From NCBI RefSeq assembly GCF_021130785.1, contig NC_060209.1, positions 25,110,001 through 25,174,000 of the forward strand: a stretch of 64,000 bases of DNA. The letters are read 5' to 3'. This document shows positions 1 to 10,020 of the stretch, in pieces. The notes beneath the pieces were generated by a model. It did not search any database. It had not been told where the DNA came from and was given only the letters and a program-made list of their open reading frames with translations. Positions within the stretch are counted from its first letter, which is position 1. Every line of letters begins with the position of its first letter. Both the position numbers and the translations under genes were made by a program. Source of the stretch: Homalodisca vitripennis. Lineage: Eukaryota > Arthropoda > Insecta > Hemiptera > Cicadellidae.

Positions 1-756
1 CTCACATTAAAATGTCTGATATTTTATCTAAATACGATAACATTATCAATATTAATGATTTCTATTTACAAGCTTTTGTACGTGGTATCTACGCGTATCT
101 ACGCCCTATCTCATTATTCCAAGTATACAAACGCTGATTAGATAAAAGGAGCTTGTGTATAAGATAGCGAAAAACTTGGAGTTCCTTCCATGTATAATAA
201 GATACATTAAGTTGTAGATGGCTTGTTAGTGTAGTTTCTTAGTTTTATAGGATTTCAAAAATTGATTGCATTTATTTTATTTTTGTAGTAGTTATAGGAT
301 TTAGGTTTTCCCTTCTTTTTTATTTGTTTTGATTATTAAACTACAATTAAAATTATTTCCTGGCACGTTTTGATTTATTACAGCAAATCGCATGTTGCAT
401 TTTCTGAAACTTATTATCGAATTATTAAACTTTGAGATTAGATAAATACGAAATAAAAAAAGGTCAAAGAGGGCCCAAAATATTCAAACACTAAAACCGT
501 ATATTCTTCCTTTCTAACTACATTCCCCCTCCCCCTCCCAACACACACATGGCTACTGGACTAGGTGAACTATCAAATAGTGTTAAATGATAATCGGTAA
601 AGATCGAAAGTACCAGTGGAAAGCTCTTGTCACAGGCAAAATTTGAACATCTGCTACCTGATGATATCCAAGACCTCTGCAATAACTTTAAGAAGTCAAG
701 CTATGCTCCTAGTCTTCTTGAACGTGCAGAAGTACAGGACAGTAGCAGCGTTATAA
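1..756. other. AT-rich non-coding flank
   Basis: I see no gene or recognisable repeat end here. A short frame opens near 627 and runs into the inverted repeat at 757. Its first fifty or so residues have a plausible protein composition but match nothing I know, and its end is made of transposon sequence. Confidence 0.5.
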
Positions 757-829
757 GAAGGAAACCAGATTTTTCCAGACATTTGTCATCATTCAGTGAA
801 ACAAAAAAAAAAAAATCAGTAACAATACG

Positions 830-861
830 TTTCGAGATCTGCAATCTAATCTCTTCTTCAG
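830..861 (-). ncRNA. Hammerhead-ribozyme-like core, family 1, copy a
   Basis: Read on the minus strand: CTGAAGA (861-855), one extra A (854), a 5-bp stem GAGAT/ATCTC (853-849 with 838-834), an eleven-base loop, then GAAA (833-830) followed by C. This order (CUGANGA, stem II, GAAA) is the conserved half of a type I hammerhead. Stems I and III could not be resolved by eye, and the extra base before stem II is non-canonical, so cleavage activity is not shown. Confidence 0.55.
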
Positions 862-891
862 GTGTTCTTACGTGTTAGGTTAGTTATTTAC

Positions 892-923
892 CTGAAGAAG
901 AGATCAGATTGCAGATCTAGAAA
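892..923 (+). ncRNA. Hammerhead-ribozyme-like core, family 1, copy b
   Basis: CTGAAGA (892-898), extra A (899), stem strand GAGATC (900-905), loop, stem strand GATCT (914-918), an A at 919 where copy a has C, then GAAA (920-923). Five stem pairs remain and the closing pair nearest the core is lost. It is the mirror partner of the copy at 830-861. Confidence 0.55.
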
Positions 924-1302
924 CGTAGTGTTACTGATATTTTGTTTCACTGAACGATGCCAAATGTCCGAATAAATACTGTTTCCATCACAATCCTACC
1001 ATCGTCAAAAATAAACTTCAAACAGAGGAGCGTTATAAGGATATCCCTGGCCACAGCAGCAGGAACGATCTCGGGGGCGATAGCTCAAGACTACTATACA
1101 GGACAGATTAGAAGAATCATTTGTCAGTGGACGGGGGTCAGGAGGGCCTTGGACCCTCGATTACCGATGCCGGGGAGGTCCCGGGGACAATGGGCAGCTG
1201 CTCACGATGCAGCCGGGGTCCGCCTAGGCCTTGAGTCACGGGCCACACCGCAGCGCCGGACACCTTACGTAAACTATGTGCCATGCTGTCTCTTACACTT
1301 CA

Positions 1303-1570
1303 ACTACAATTCTTGTGAGGATTCCACACAGAAAAATCTTCAATTCTTATTCTTGTGAGGATTCCACACAGAAAAATCTTCAATTCTTGTGAGGATTCCA
1401 CACAGAAAATCTTCAATTCTTGGGAGGATTCCACTTCTCTTACAGAACAATCTTTAATTCTCGGGAGGATTCCACATCTCTTACAGAACAATCTACAATT
1501 CTTGGGAGGATTTCACTTCTCTTACAAAACAATCTTCAATTTTTGGGAGGATTCCACTTCAAATTCAACA
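1303..1570. repeat. Minisatellite, ~33-41 bp units
   Basis: About seven units of the type 'CAATTCTTGGGAGGATTCCAC' plus a variable tail. The first three have a short tail ('ACAGAAAAATCTT', with one truncated insertion). The later ones have a longer tail ('TTCTCTTACAGAACAATCTT'). The open frames on both strands here follow the repeat and are not evidence of a gene. A patch of higher GC (about 1130-1270) precedes the array. Confidence 0.85.
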
Positions 1571-2900
1571 CAAAGAAGTTTTCAGCAAATTTTTAGTTCA
1601 GTTTTATATAGCCTAGTTTATAAGAGAGAAAAGTACATTTTAATTTTGAATTAAATTACGAATTTTATTTTATTTAAGTTTAATAAAAAGTTAAGTTTTT
1701 CGATTTTATTTTACAAGCAAGAAGTTAATTTTAATTTAGTTTATTTTATTTGAAGGAAAAAACTCCTTTCTTGAGAAAGATTTTACAAAAAAAGTGGTTG
1801 TGTAAGTTGTTGGGAATTAAAATTTAAATATATGACAAGTACAATGATTGTTATTTTAAGTCCAAATTAATGAACTGCTGTTAGTAAACAATTTTTAATG
1901 TGATTTGAGAAGTTATTCTCCTGCCTATCTATCCTAAAAAATTTAATTAATTAACCAATTTAAACAAGATAATTGAGTGCAATTGAACTAATAAAAAAAT
2001 TATTTAAAGGGAATTTGTGAAACTTGCGGATTACAATTATTGCAACAAATAATGACTCACTTCAGTAAGTAGTCAGAGGTAAAACGGCCATATGTAGGAA
2101 TGTATCAGTTAAGAATCCATAATAATGTTTCAGAGGTCACGTTTGGTTAGATAGAGTTTAAATTTGAATAGTAATAATATGTGTTCATGTGAATAAGTGT
2201 TTACAAAAAATGAAAAACATTTAAGAAACTCTCTACTTTTTCGTATTTATAAAATTATAATTTAATAGTTGTTTCGTTGTAGTTTATATTCCCATATGAC
2301 TGCCGTTTGGAAAGTTATTGGTAGCATTAAGTGAAGACGTTATCTCAAGTGCTATATCCCGGGGGATCACTCTGAAGTCGTGATAGCTCTGATGAGCTGG
2401 ATTGTTTATTTTATCAGCACGCACATAAAACTTTCATCAGATCTTTTAGCTAGCATAGACTATAAAACGAGACAAATAGTGAAGCCTACTCTGAACTGCA
2501 AGAAAGGTTTGAAAGCGGGAATAACTCGGTAATGACATCATTAATAAATTATGTTTTTTTTTATTATACCACATAACAAAAGTCTTAAAACATAGTCTTG
2601 GGTCTTAATCCAGGAAGATTCTCTCGAGGTATCGAATAAATTATTTTGATTGCTGTAGAACATTAATTAAATTATTTGCCATTTATAAGTCGTTACATGG
2701 TATGTCCCATTCCCAATAATTGGTTAAAATACTTAAGCCTATTACAATTGTTTTCATTGCCAATAATATAGTTACTAAAGTACACAATAATGGACTTAAA
2801 TTACTACACATATTATAATACTGTAGATGGAGCTTCTATTGGTTATTGTTAACTTACATTAAAACATAAAACCAATGTTTAATACTTTTATTTTTTTGTG
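1571..2900. other. AT-rich non-coding stretch
   Basis: No coding, RNA or repeat feature that I can support. Short A/T tracts dominate. Confidence 0.5.
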
Positions 2901-2905
2901 AGGCC

Positions 2906-2932
2906 TTTCGATAGCGAGGCTATCTTCTTCAG
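2906..2932 (-). ncRNA. Hammerhead-ribozyme-like core, family 2
   Basis: On the minus strand: CTGAAGA (2932-2926), extra A (2925), a perfect 6-bp stem GATAGC/GCTATC (2924-2919 with 2915-2910), three-base loop CTC, GAAA (2909-2906), then GGCCT. The stem sequence is unrelated to family 1 while the core boxes and the extra base are the same, which suggests conservation of structure rather than recent common copying. Stem I and III partners are not obvious. Probably the end of another Penelope-like element, with no coding relic found beside it. Confidence 0.55.
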
Positions 2933-3989
2933 ACACATCACAATACAGTAGTAGAGTGGAGTAACACTTAGTACCCCCTACACTACGTTATTGGCCTGCT
3001 ATTACTATTAAATAGGCTTAGATTGGTTTTACATGCCACGTGTTTAGTAAAGTGTTTAAAATACAAAATGTATGAACTTAAATAATTTGTAGAAAGGGTT
3101 TCAGCTATATCTCTCCTAAGGGCTATTGAATCCGCCTTTTATTGACCGACACTTAATAGAATATTAGTCTAGATATCAAGTGAATAATCACTGTTGTAAA
3201 ACTGTGTCAACAAGAAAAAAGGAGGGAAGTTTCTTTACTTTGTATACAAACTATATCTTGTAATATTCTCGTTGGTTGAACATGTTCCAGAAAGAAATTG
3301 CAAATATTAAAACACGTGTGTTCTCCGTTGCCTCCATTAATCAATCAAAGAGTGTGAGTTATTAATTTCTATCTAACCTACTCTAATAAGTCTTGTGTGC
3401 AGTTATACATAATTGTAATTTAGGGAAAGCCTTGTTTGAATATCTCTTACGGTGTTCATTAATTGTAATTTCACACTTTTCACGCATATTATCTCAGACG
3501 TTATAGTAAGCATTTAATTAATTGTAATACGAGTAGCTCCGTCAATGGTCCGTCTATATTCTATGGTATCGCCGTCTATAAAGAGTATCAAGCACGGCTG
3601 ACAAGCATCAATGAATGAAACTGTGTCTTCGTGAGTAAATGAATGGCTGTTATTTGTGAATATTTTAAGCGATGACTTCTGTATACAAAAACACGAAACA
3701 CCGACGTTTGTATATAGTTCTGAAATTTGTTACCACAAAAACTGCTTATTATTATTATTATGGAATACTTTAATAACGAATATGGGGTTTAAGGAGTTTA
3801 CTCCTGACAAAAACTGCACTTCCCCGTTACCCTAAGTCTTTATATCAACTATAAGATCTCTTTCTAATTATGTACTCCAACTTTATGCACAGCTGTGCCA
3901 GTACTTTTGGAATTGCTACAGGAGGAAACGACGATATCTCGCACATTGAACACTGATATGGAATAGACCCCGCCTTAGTAATTTGTATA
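2933..3989. other. Non-coding stretch
   Basis: No gene seen. A short microsatellite-like ATT run lies near 3748-3760. No transposon ends were recognised. Confidence 0.45.
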
Positions 3990-3995
3990 TATTTC

Positions 3996-4195
3996 AGTGA
4001 TTAGTGTGAAGAAGAGGCGACCGAGTGCGTGTCCCCTCGCCCCTGCCGCGTGCACCGTGCAGCGTGTCGTGTCTAGACACACGATCAATACACGCACTGC
4101 AACTGCACCGTACCGCAAACAAACGACCCCCGCACTGCCCCCCACCCTACCGTCACCACATCGCTCTGCTGCACAGATCGGCCGCCCTATTGGAG
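3996..4195 (+). promoter_or_regulatory. Possible promoter / first exon (GC-rich)
   Basis: An abrupt GC- and CpG-rich block in AT-rich surroundings. It starts with a TCAGT sequence (3994-3998), the arthropod initiator consensus, and ends at GGAG|GTAAT (4195/4196), which could be a splice donor. Two overlapping frames cross it (ATG at 3997 and 4025), neither with recognisable domains. There is no well-placed TATA box, and the downstream promoter element position does not match well. A decayed GC-rich repeat is the main alternative. Confidence 0.22.
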
Positions 4196-4230
4196 GTAAT
4201 CAGTCTACCTTCTGCACTTCGTGACTTGCT

Positions 4231-5275
4231 TCTGGATACGTTGAACCAGCTGATAGTTCTAAAAATTATTTCTTAAAGGTCAAAAATTAAATAAACAGCT
4301 AGGATAAGACTTCCAAAATGTATATTTGTGTTAACTTTGTTTAATTGTAACCCTTTGAACTTACATAGCCACTTTTTTAAATTTGGCTGACCTTGAAAAT
4401 TGGTATAACAAAATCGCTAAATTGCTACGAACACTTTAAAATTTACTGTCACACGTTTTCCTGTAGGAAATCAAGATAAAGTTAGACATTTATTTATTCT
4501 GAACTCATTATATAATTTAAATAATAAATTAAATGCAAATGGTTTACGGGTCAATTCATCAAGTACAGAATTGGAAATTGCATTGTTGTACTCAATTCGT
4601 AAAAAAAACTCATTTCATACAATTGTTGTATTGTTGAACTCAATGTAACTTATAAGTGGAACTTCACGTAAATGAAAGATGGGCTGACATGACAGATCTT
4701 GTAAATCTTTGACAGACATGAGAGTTGTACACCTAATATGTAAATGATATGAACAATGATGGTATATACGTGTATACTCCAAAACTGCTTGAGTAAGTAA
4801 ATCAATTGTGATGATCTAGAATCACGAAACATCAACGGCCAAAGTAAGAAATTACATTTTTTAACAATTTTTAAAACTTCGACAGCTAAATAATGATTCT
4901 ATCGATATCGATATCGATATGTTCTTAGCATTGAAAGTACGTGGAAAACAGTATGTAAGTAAATAAATGTATTGTAATGTGTTGTCATTAATCCATCGTT
5001 GAACTGAACAGATAGATTATAGATGACTTACACGAGAATTGTACAGTTCGTCATTAGGAAATCGACGAAAGGTTATAGATTGTACATGATTTGTACAGCT
5101 ATCACCGCACCTATATATAGGAAAGAACTAACAGTCGCTCAAAAAGAGCTAGTACGTTCTGGGTATTACCACTGGCAACCGACAACGCATTATTTTCAAA
5201 AAATCTTCAGGATTTAGTGAAGGACATAAAGCAAACAATTATGATTTAATTTCCCTCACACTGGCTGTAGGAGGA
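4231..5275. other. Non-coding stretch
   Basis: AT-rich, with a short ATCGAT/ATATCG alternating tract at about 4900-4920. A 64-codon frame at 5023-5217 is unrecognised. It lies in the sequence that the hAT element at 5284 later interrupted. Confidence 0.45.
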
Positions 5276-6007
5276 GTTCTGCCTAGTGATGGGAGAATCG
5301 AATATATAATCGAACAGTTTTAAATACAGCCCGGATATTGGCATATTCGAATACCTCAAAATTAATTCGAACACTTTAGAAATGAATAAGATTTCTCTGG
5401 AATAATTGAGTTCAAACCTACAGTATTCACTCGTTTGGACTAATAGTATCCAAATAAAGTATCCAGGAACTGTATTCGTTTACATATGCAATATATATTT
5501 ATATATTTATTCACTGAAGGGGTTTTTCCATTTATGTATCTGGACAATGAAAAAAATAAGTAAGGGGAGATTCATAATTTGAAATAAGTAATTAAAAATT
5601 TTCAAACCTGAAAGAATGTATACTTGTACAAACATTCAATTAATTCTATTTGTTAACAATAAGGACAAAAATGAAAGGTTATTTCATGTTGTTGTGTTCA
5701 AAATAGGTTGAGGTTTTTGGCTTTAATATATTTCTACGATCATTGGTGGCATAACCTGCAGTAGAAAACAATCTTTCAGACAGAACTGAAGTAGCAAGTA
5801 AACAAATATAATTTTTCTGAATTTTATAAATCACGGGTATGACATGTTTGTGGGAGGCACAAAAAGGCAAAGGATTCCCCCACCTTTTCCGCAGGGCAAT
5901 TCCAACTGTTAGAAATACTCAACGGAGATAAAGTACTCGAACACAAGGGTGCTTTTGAATACACCGAATTTTTTTATGTATTCCATTCTCCCATCACTAG
6001 TTCTGCC
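5276..6007. mobile_element. hAT transposon (internally deleted), with 8-bp TSD
   Basis: The element runs from 5284 to 5999 (716 bp). Its ends are inverted: TAGTGATGGGAGAAT at 5284 and the complement ATTCTCCCATCACTA ending at 5999. It is flanked by an exact 8-bp direct repeat GTTCTGCC (5276-5283 and 6000-6007). An 8-bp target duplication and TA(G)TGATGG-type ends are diagnostic of the hAT superfamily. A C-terminal transposase relic lies inside on the minus strand. At this length most of the transposase has been deleted, so the copy cannot move by itself. Confidence 0.93.
5679..5870 (-). pseudogene. hAT transposase C-terminal dimerisation region (relic)
   Basis: The 63-residue minus-strand frame contains ATSVLSERLFSTAG (about residues 26-39) followed by DRRNILKP. 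This is the well-known signature of the hAT C-terminal dimerisation domain (usually ATS-x2-SER-x-FS-x2-G ... R-x2-L-x-P). A tyrosine-rich segment before it corresponds to the usual 'K-x-YL-x2-PATS' lead-in. The DNA-binding BED finger and the catalytic DDE core are absent; the complete protein is normally around 600 residues. The start codon shown is internal and has no meaning. It lies inside the 716-bp element defined by the inverted ends. Confidence 0.88.
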
Positions 6008-6470
6008 CAAACACGAGTCTGCAGGAATCGTGATACCAATCCCGGAAGCAACACTCAACACGCTCACCACTATCTGGAAATCTGCGGAACTCCAGTGGCC
6101 GGCACACCACAATGGCTGGACATTCCATTCCAGCTCCAGGCACTGGAGGAAGCGGAGACAAGCTGCGTGGGCCCGAGATAAGTGGTGTCCAACCCCCTCG
6201 TGCCCGGAACTACTTTGTCCCCAGTCATGCTAACTGGCAGAACTGTGATCATCGTCATTGGGGGAATAGGTTTATTACGGTAGAATGTAAAACAGTCATG
6301 GGCTGGAATTGCAGCCAGCTCGTCTTTGTGCCGGAGCTGATTGTCCAATTTTCATTGTGTTTGGACTCTCTGTCCGCCTTTTCTGGAAGCATCCGCCAGC
6401 ACGGTCAAAAATGAAATAATCAAATAACCAATATATAATTGTAAATGACACGACTCTGTTTTAACGAAAA
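6008..6470. other. Unassigned, moderately GC-rich sequence
   Basis: Sequence interrupted by the hAT insertion. Frames cross it on both strands (plus 5949-6233 and 6112-6414, minus 6070-6348), with no family I recognise. The overlapping frames on both strands argue for composition rather than coding. Confidence 0.4.
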
Positions 6471-6474
6471 ATCA

Positions 6475-7435
6475 AAATAAGTTTTGGAACAAAAAGCTTT
6501 TGTTGATCTCAACAACTTTGTTCAATACCTACTTCCACAGCCTCACAACAAATTCCGCAAAATCTAATTTTTTGAATTTCGCCGTGCGACCAATGGACTT
6601 TAGTGTGGGCCTTCCATCACGCTGGGAGTCTCCACCCTAGAAGAAGTTTACTCCCCAAATTCCGTATCTTGATCAAGGTTTGACATGGAATATTCACATT
6701 GATTCAGTTTGTTCAAAATTAGCATCTGGCGTTTATGTTTTAAGGTCTTTTGATGGTGGCATATTACGGCCTGATCTACCCACATCTATCCTACGGAGTG
6801 ATTTTGTGGGAGCTTGTTCAAACAATCAAATTTTGAGAGTTCTCAGGCTTCAAAAGAAAGCGATCAGAACAATCGCCAACATGAATTTTAGGGAGTCGTG
6901 CCGACCAGCTTTCAAAAAATTGCAGCTGTTGACCTTGCTATATATATCTTGGAAGCAGTTTTATTCTGTAAGTCAAAATGTGCCCTGATTAGGGGCCGAT
7001 CCGTCCATGGATATGAAACGAGAGGCAAAGACAATTACCGTACTAGGCGACACAGAACGGTTGTATGAACACCTACCCTCTTCGGTAAGTGTGTGCGTTT
7101 CATCAACAGACTCGGGTTCCATGAAAAACGAACAAACGCCCAAGGCGTTAAAAATCGTCTGAAGCGCTTTTTAGCGTCTAAGGCATTCCGTAGTGTCGAC
7201 GAGTTTTTGGATTATAGTTGGGGGACTTCCAACTAGAAGCCTGACACTGCCGTTAGCGGTGGAGAGAATTGGCGAGTGAGTGGCATGCATGAATGTAAAG
7301 ATTGCATGTCTGAATGTAAATTATTGTGAACGAATGTAACAATTATAGATTTATCCGGTATGACTTTTGCCACATAATTGTTGTATTATCCACGTCAATA
7401 AAAGGGTTTTCTTGGACTTTCAAATACAGTGTGAT
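6475..7435 (+). pseudogene. LINE (CR1/Jockey-type) reverse transcriptase C-terminus and 3' end, truncated
   Basis: Conceptual translation across several frameshifts gives the distal part of a non-LTR reverse transcriptase. From 6664 on: LDQGLTWNIHIDSVCSKL, then VYVLRSF, a deleted stretch, then LRVLRLQKKAIRTIA and ESCRPAFKKLQLLTL. These are the thumb-region blocks shared by CR1, Jockey and related LINEs. Downstream frames give GRSVHGYETRG, YRTRRHRTVV and FINRLGFHEKR, the usual basic tail. Weaker similarity begins near 6475. The 3' end is near 7435 (TAAAAGGG, then the flank). Endonuclease and the YADD catalytic block are missing, typical of 5' truncation during target-primed reverse transcription. 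Confidence 0.85.
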
Positions 7436-8620
7436 TCAAGGCCTGAAATAAAATTGCGATAAGATACTTAATTTTGTCCACACCCACCTCCTTAGAACTC
7501 TCCCGTAGGAAAGTGACACAAGTGATAGTGTACTCAGCAATCCATCAGTAGTTTGCGGCAGTCGGCAATGTCCGCGACATATTTAGCGGTTATCGGCATG
7601 CAGGATAAGGAACTGGATATATGCATTATGCAAATTGCGGGAGCATTGCGCACATGACAGTTATACGACGCCGTGCGCATAAATGAGAAATGCGCGAGTA
7701 CGCCTGCGTCCAGTTAGGCGAGCGCTGCTATTCAAACTGTCAACCTCTAATGATGTTGTATTTATCTTTCATGAGTTTAGTCCAGGATGCTACGTACCGT
7801 AAAAATCTTGAAGGATGCAAATATTGAAATTTCTCTCTTTAAGAAGGACTACGATGCAAATTTGTACATTAATATGTACGTTTCGCAAAACTTTAACGTA
7901 AGCATAGTTTAAGATGAACATAGTTTTAAAGTGTAATGTACATCAAGTCTAAAGCCCAACCTAAAAATAAGAACTTTCTCTCATAATAACTGATAACAGG
8001 TTTTTCCTTTAGCATTTATCTCAACAACCACTTTATAATTATGTACATCTTGAGCTATGCTTACGTTAAATTTCTTTGCTGAACTCCTTGTAGACCATCC
8101 TCCATTGAATCTGAATTGAGTCACTAACTACCTTAAAAACTATTTCATAAGTCCAGTAAGTACTCATTTACTAAGTTTTAACTTTCACAACTTGAGTCAA
8201 GACAAGAACATTAAGCCATCTAGAACAGGGCCTACATTTTAAATGTTTCAAACTTTAAACCAGCGTAATTCTTTCAAGAGTAAAGCATTTGAGGTCGGAT
8301 TTGCGGCATTGTTCTCTTTAATCTCTTGTACCTTTAATTTGAAGTATTACTCGATCTATGCTCCGATTTAAGATTTTTTTCTGACACCATATGGGTTATC
8401 AACCTGACATGAAAAAAAATTATAGCTACTTAAAAAGGAAAGTGTATAGATGCATTGATAATGTACCAAGGTTTTATTGATTTACCTGTAATCGTTCAGG
8501 AATCATCAAATCCGCACGTGGCATTGTTTACTACAACCTGTGCATGTGTGCGAGCGTGTGTATATGTATATTCTTTTGTTCAAATAGATCAGTTATAAAC
8601 ATCAATGTTTATGTTTTAAT
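7436..8620. other. Non-coding stretch
   Basis: A patch of higher CpG content occurs at about 7545-7740, with no frame or splice signal I can support. The remainder is AT-rich and featureless. Confidence 0.45.
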
Positions 8621-8647
8621 TTTTGGGTTCCCACAACCCGTCATCAG
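8621..8647 (-). ncRNA. Hammerhead-ribozyme-like core, family 3 (core mutated)
   Basis: On the minus strand: CTGATGA (8647-8641), extra C (8640), a perfect 5-bp stem GGGTT/AACCC (8639-8635 with 8629-8625), loop GTGGG, then AAAA (8624-8621) where GAAA is required. Loss of the G12 equivalent should abolish cleavage. It terminates the Penelope-like relic, which ties the other cores in this window to that element class. Confidence 0.6.
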
Positions 8648-8869
8648 GAACACACTGATTAATGAAAGAAACAAACAAAATTCAAACCAATAATTAATAA
8701 CATATACCCAAAAAAGAATTTAAAAAATAAATACAAAGAACTACAAATGTATATAAAAGAAGAAAAGGAGAATCAACTTGTTTAACTACTCAACCCATCT
8801 GCTTGCCTTGATTTTAAAATTAATTGTAGTGCGAGTTTAACATTTCTTAAATTAATGAGATTAGTACTT

Positions 8870-9165
8870 TGGTTGGCATTTGGTTCTAATTGGTACATTC
8901 CTTTTAGGTTGAATCGTATGTGTAGACAATGGTCTCTCATAATTTAGATGAACAACATCAAACAACAGATTTGCCGTTCTCACTCTTATTGGTGTGATGG
9001 TTTTTCCAATTTACTGTTTCGGATAAAACTTACAGGTTAGTTGATAAATTACGTTTTTATGTGGTGCAATCAATGTTGCCCTTAATGAACATTCATTTTC
9101 CGTTGTCCTGCTCTTGAAAGATTTAGAATTTATCAACATCATACAAATGCCACATCTTGGCTTGT
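8870..9165 (-). pseudogene. GIY-YIG endonuclease domain of a Penelope-like element (broken)
   Basis: One continuous minus-strand frame reads PRCGICMM (from 9160; the CxxC-type zinc motif that precedes the nuclease in Penelope-like elements), then NVIYQLTCKFYPKQ (about 9058-9014), then a stop codon TAA at 9013-9011, then IGKTITPIRVR. The family pattern is 'NVIY-L-x-C ... Q-YIG-x-T-x2-LR-x-R', so the stop replaces the tyrosine of the YIG motif. This destroys the active-site strand. The frame then stays open through 'NYERPLSTHTIQ' to a stop near 8870. In active elements this domain nicks DNA at the integration site. Confidence 0.82.
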
Positions 9166-9330
9166 TACCTTGTTACAGCCAATTTTTTTACTTCTTGAAT
9201 TGCCTTCATAGTGTAATTTCGGTCTGCGGAGAACGTTTTGTAAATTTAGAGGTTTTTTTAAGATGACTTCGGGGGCTTAGAAAATAAATTTCTACTTTCA
9301 GGGGAAGATTCCAAAATGGGATAAGACACC

Positions 9331-10020
9331 TTCAGAATTTCGTTGATCTTATGAAGAACGGGAAAAATACCGAGTAATAAAATTTAGGGTATTAAGGATT
9401 AATAGCTTTGGAATATATATTAAACCAATAAATTGTCTTACCGAACTTTGGTTTTTGGAGGTAAACAACCGATCTTCTTACCTGAAAAAAACAAAGACAG
9501 TCAGTATTGAACTCACATAGCCAAACAATAGGTACGCCGCCGCCTTGACACAAACGATAGTGTTTACAACACCAAAGGGTGGGGCGAGGAGTCACTGAAA
9601 GAAACCTTTGAGGAGCCACCGAACGTACGTAGGCTAGACATCACCGTACACTAACGTACAGCGGACAGGTATTTGCCTAAGTATTTAGTCCAAGGTATGC
9701 ATTGGCACCAGTGGAAGGCTGGCACGTCCCGGCACGTGCCGTACACCAGTGCCACTACGCGACTCGACGTGCCAGAACGCGACGTTACTACTCAATGTAC
9801 TCCCATGTCAGTAGTCGACATGCGAGTAAATAATACATAGATTGTTCTGTAACCGCATTCCAGCGCCACATATGATTACGTTTTACATAATCACATAACA
9901 TAAACAATGATTCACTGATTAGACAAGATCGCGTCGTCCAGCACTGTGTCCCATCAACGAGGTCAGTGGTGACAATTTTCGCAATGCTACATTTCGTGTA
10001 CTAAGAAATAAATAAAACTC
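9331..10020. other. Non-coding stretch with CACGTG palindrome
   Basis: No gene recognised. 9640-9800 is GC-rich relative to the surroundings and contains a perfect 12-bp palindrome, CGGCACGTGCCG (9730-9741), with an E-box at its centre. Nearby GGCACGT and GACGTGCC half-matches lie at 9721 and about 9768. Confidence 0.4.

Larger units (their letters stand above)
757..985. repeat. Inverted pair of Penelope-like terminal sequences
   Basis: Two copies of one sequence face each other. The left arm (about 757-866) reads on the minus strand and the right arm (about 888-985) on the plus strand, with about 20 bases of unique DNA between them. Each arm carries, in order, the hammerhead-like core, a 'GTAGTGTTACTGAT' or similar tract, 'TTTCACTGAA' and an 'AATGTC' tract. 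Related single copies occur at 40.6 kb and 50.8 kb. Assignment to a Penelope-like retroelement is by analogy with the motif plus GIY-YIG relic at 8.6-9.3 kb. No coding part is present here. Confidence 0.7.
8621..9330 (-). mobile_element. Penelope-like element, 3' part with terminal hammerhead-like motif
   Basis: The minus strand shows, in order, a linker similar to 'NLQNVLRRPKL' (about 9250-9210), a GIY-YIG endonuclease relic (about 9165-8870), a decayed C-terminal tail around 8800-8850 ('NLRNVKLALQLILKSRQADGL' in a shifted frame), an AT-rich untranslated part, and the hammerhead-like core at 8647-8621. This is the expected order for the 3' half of a Penelope-like retroelement, whose terminal repeats carry hammerhead motifs. 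The reverse-transcriptase domain was not found upstream. Confidence 0.78.
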
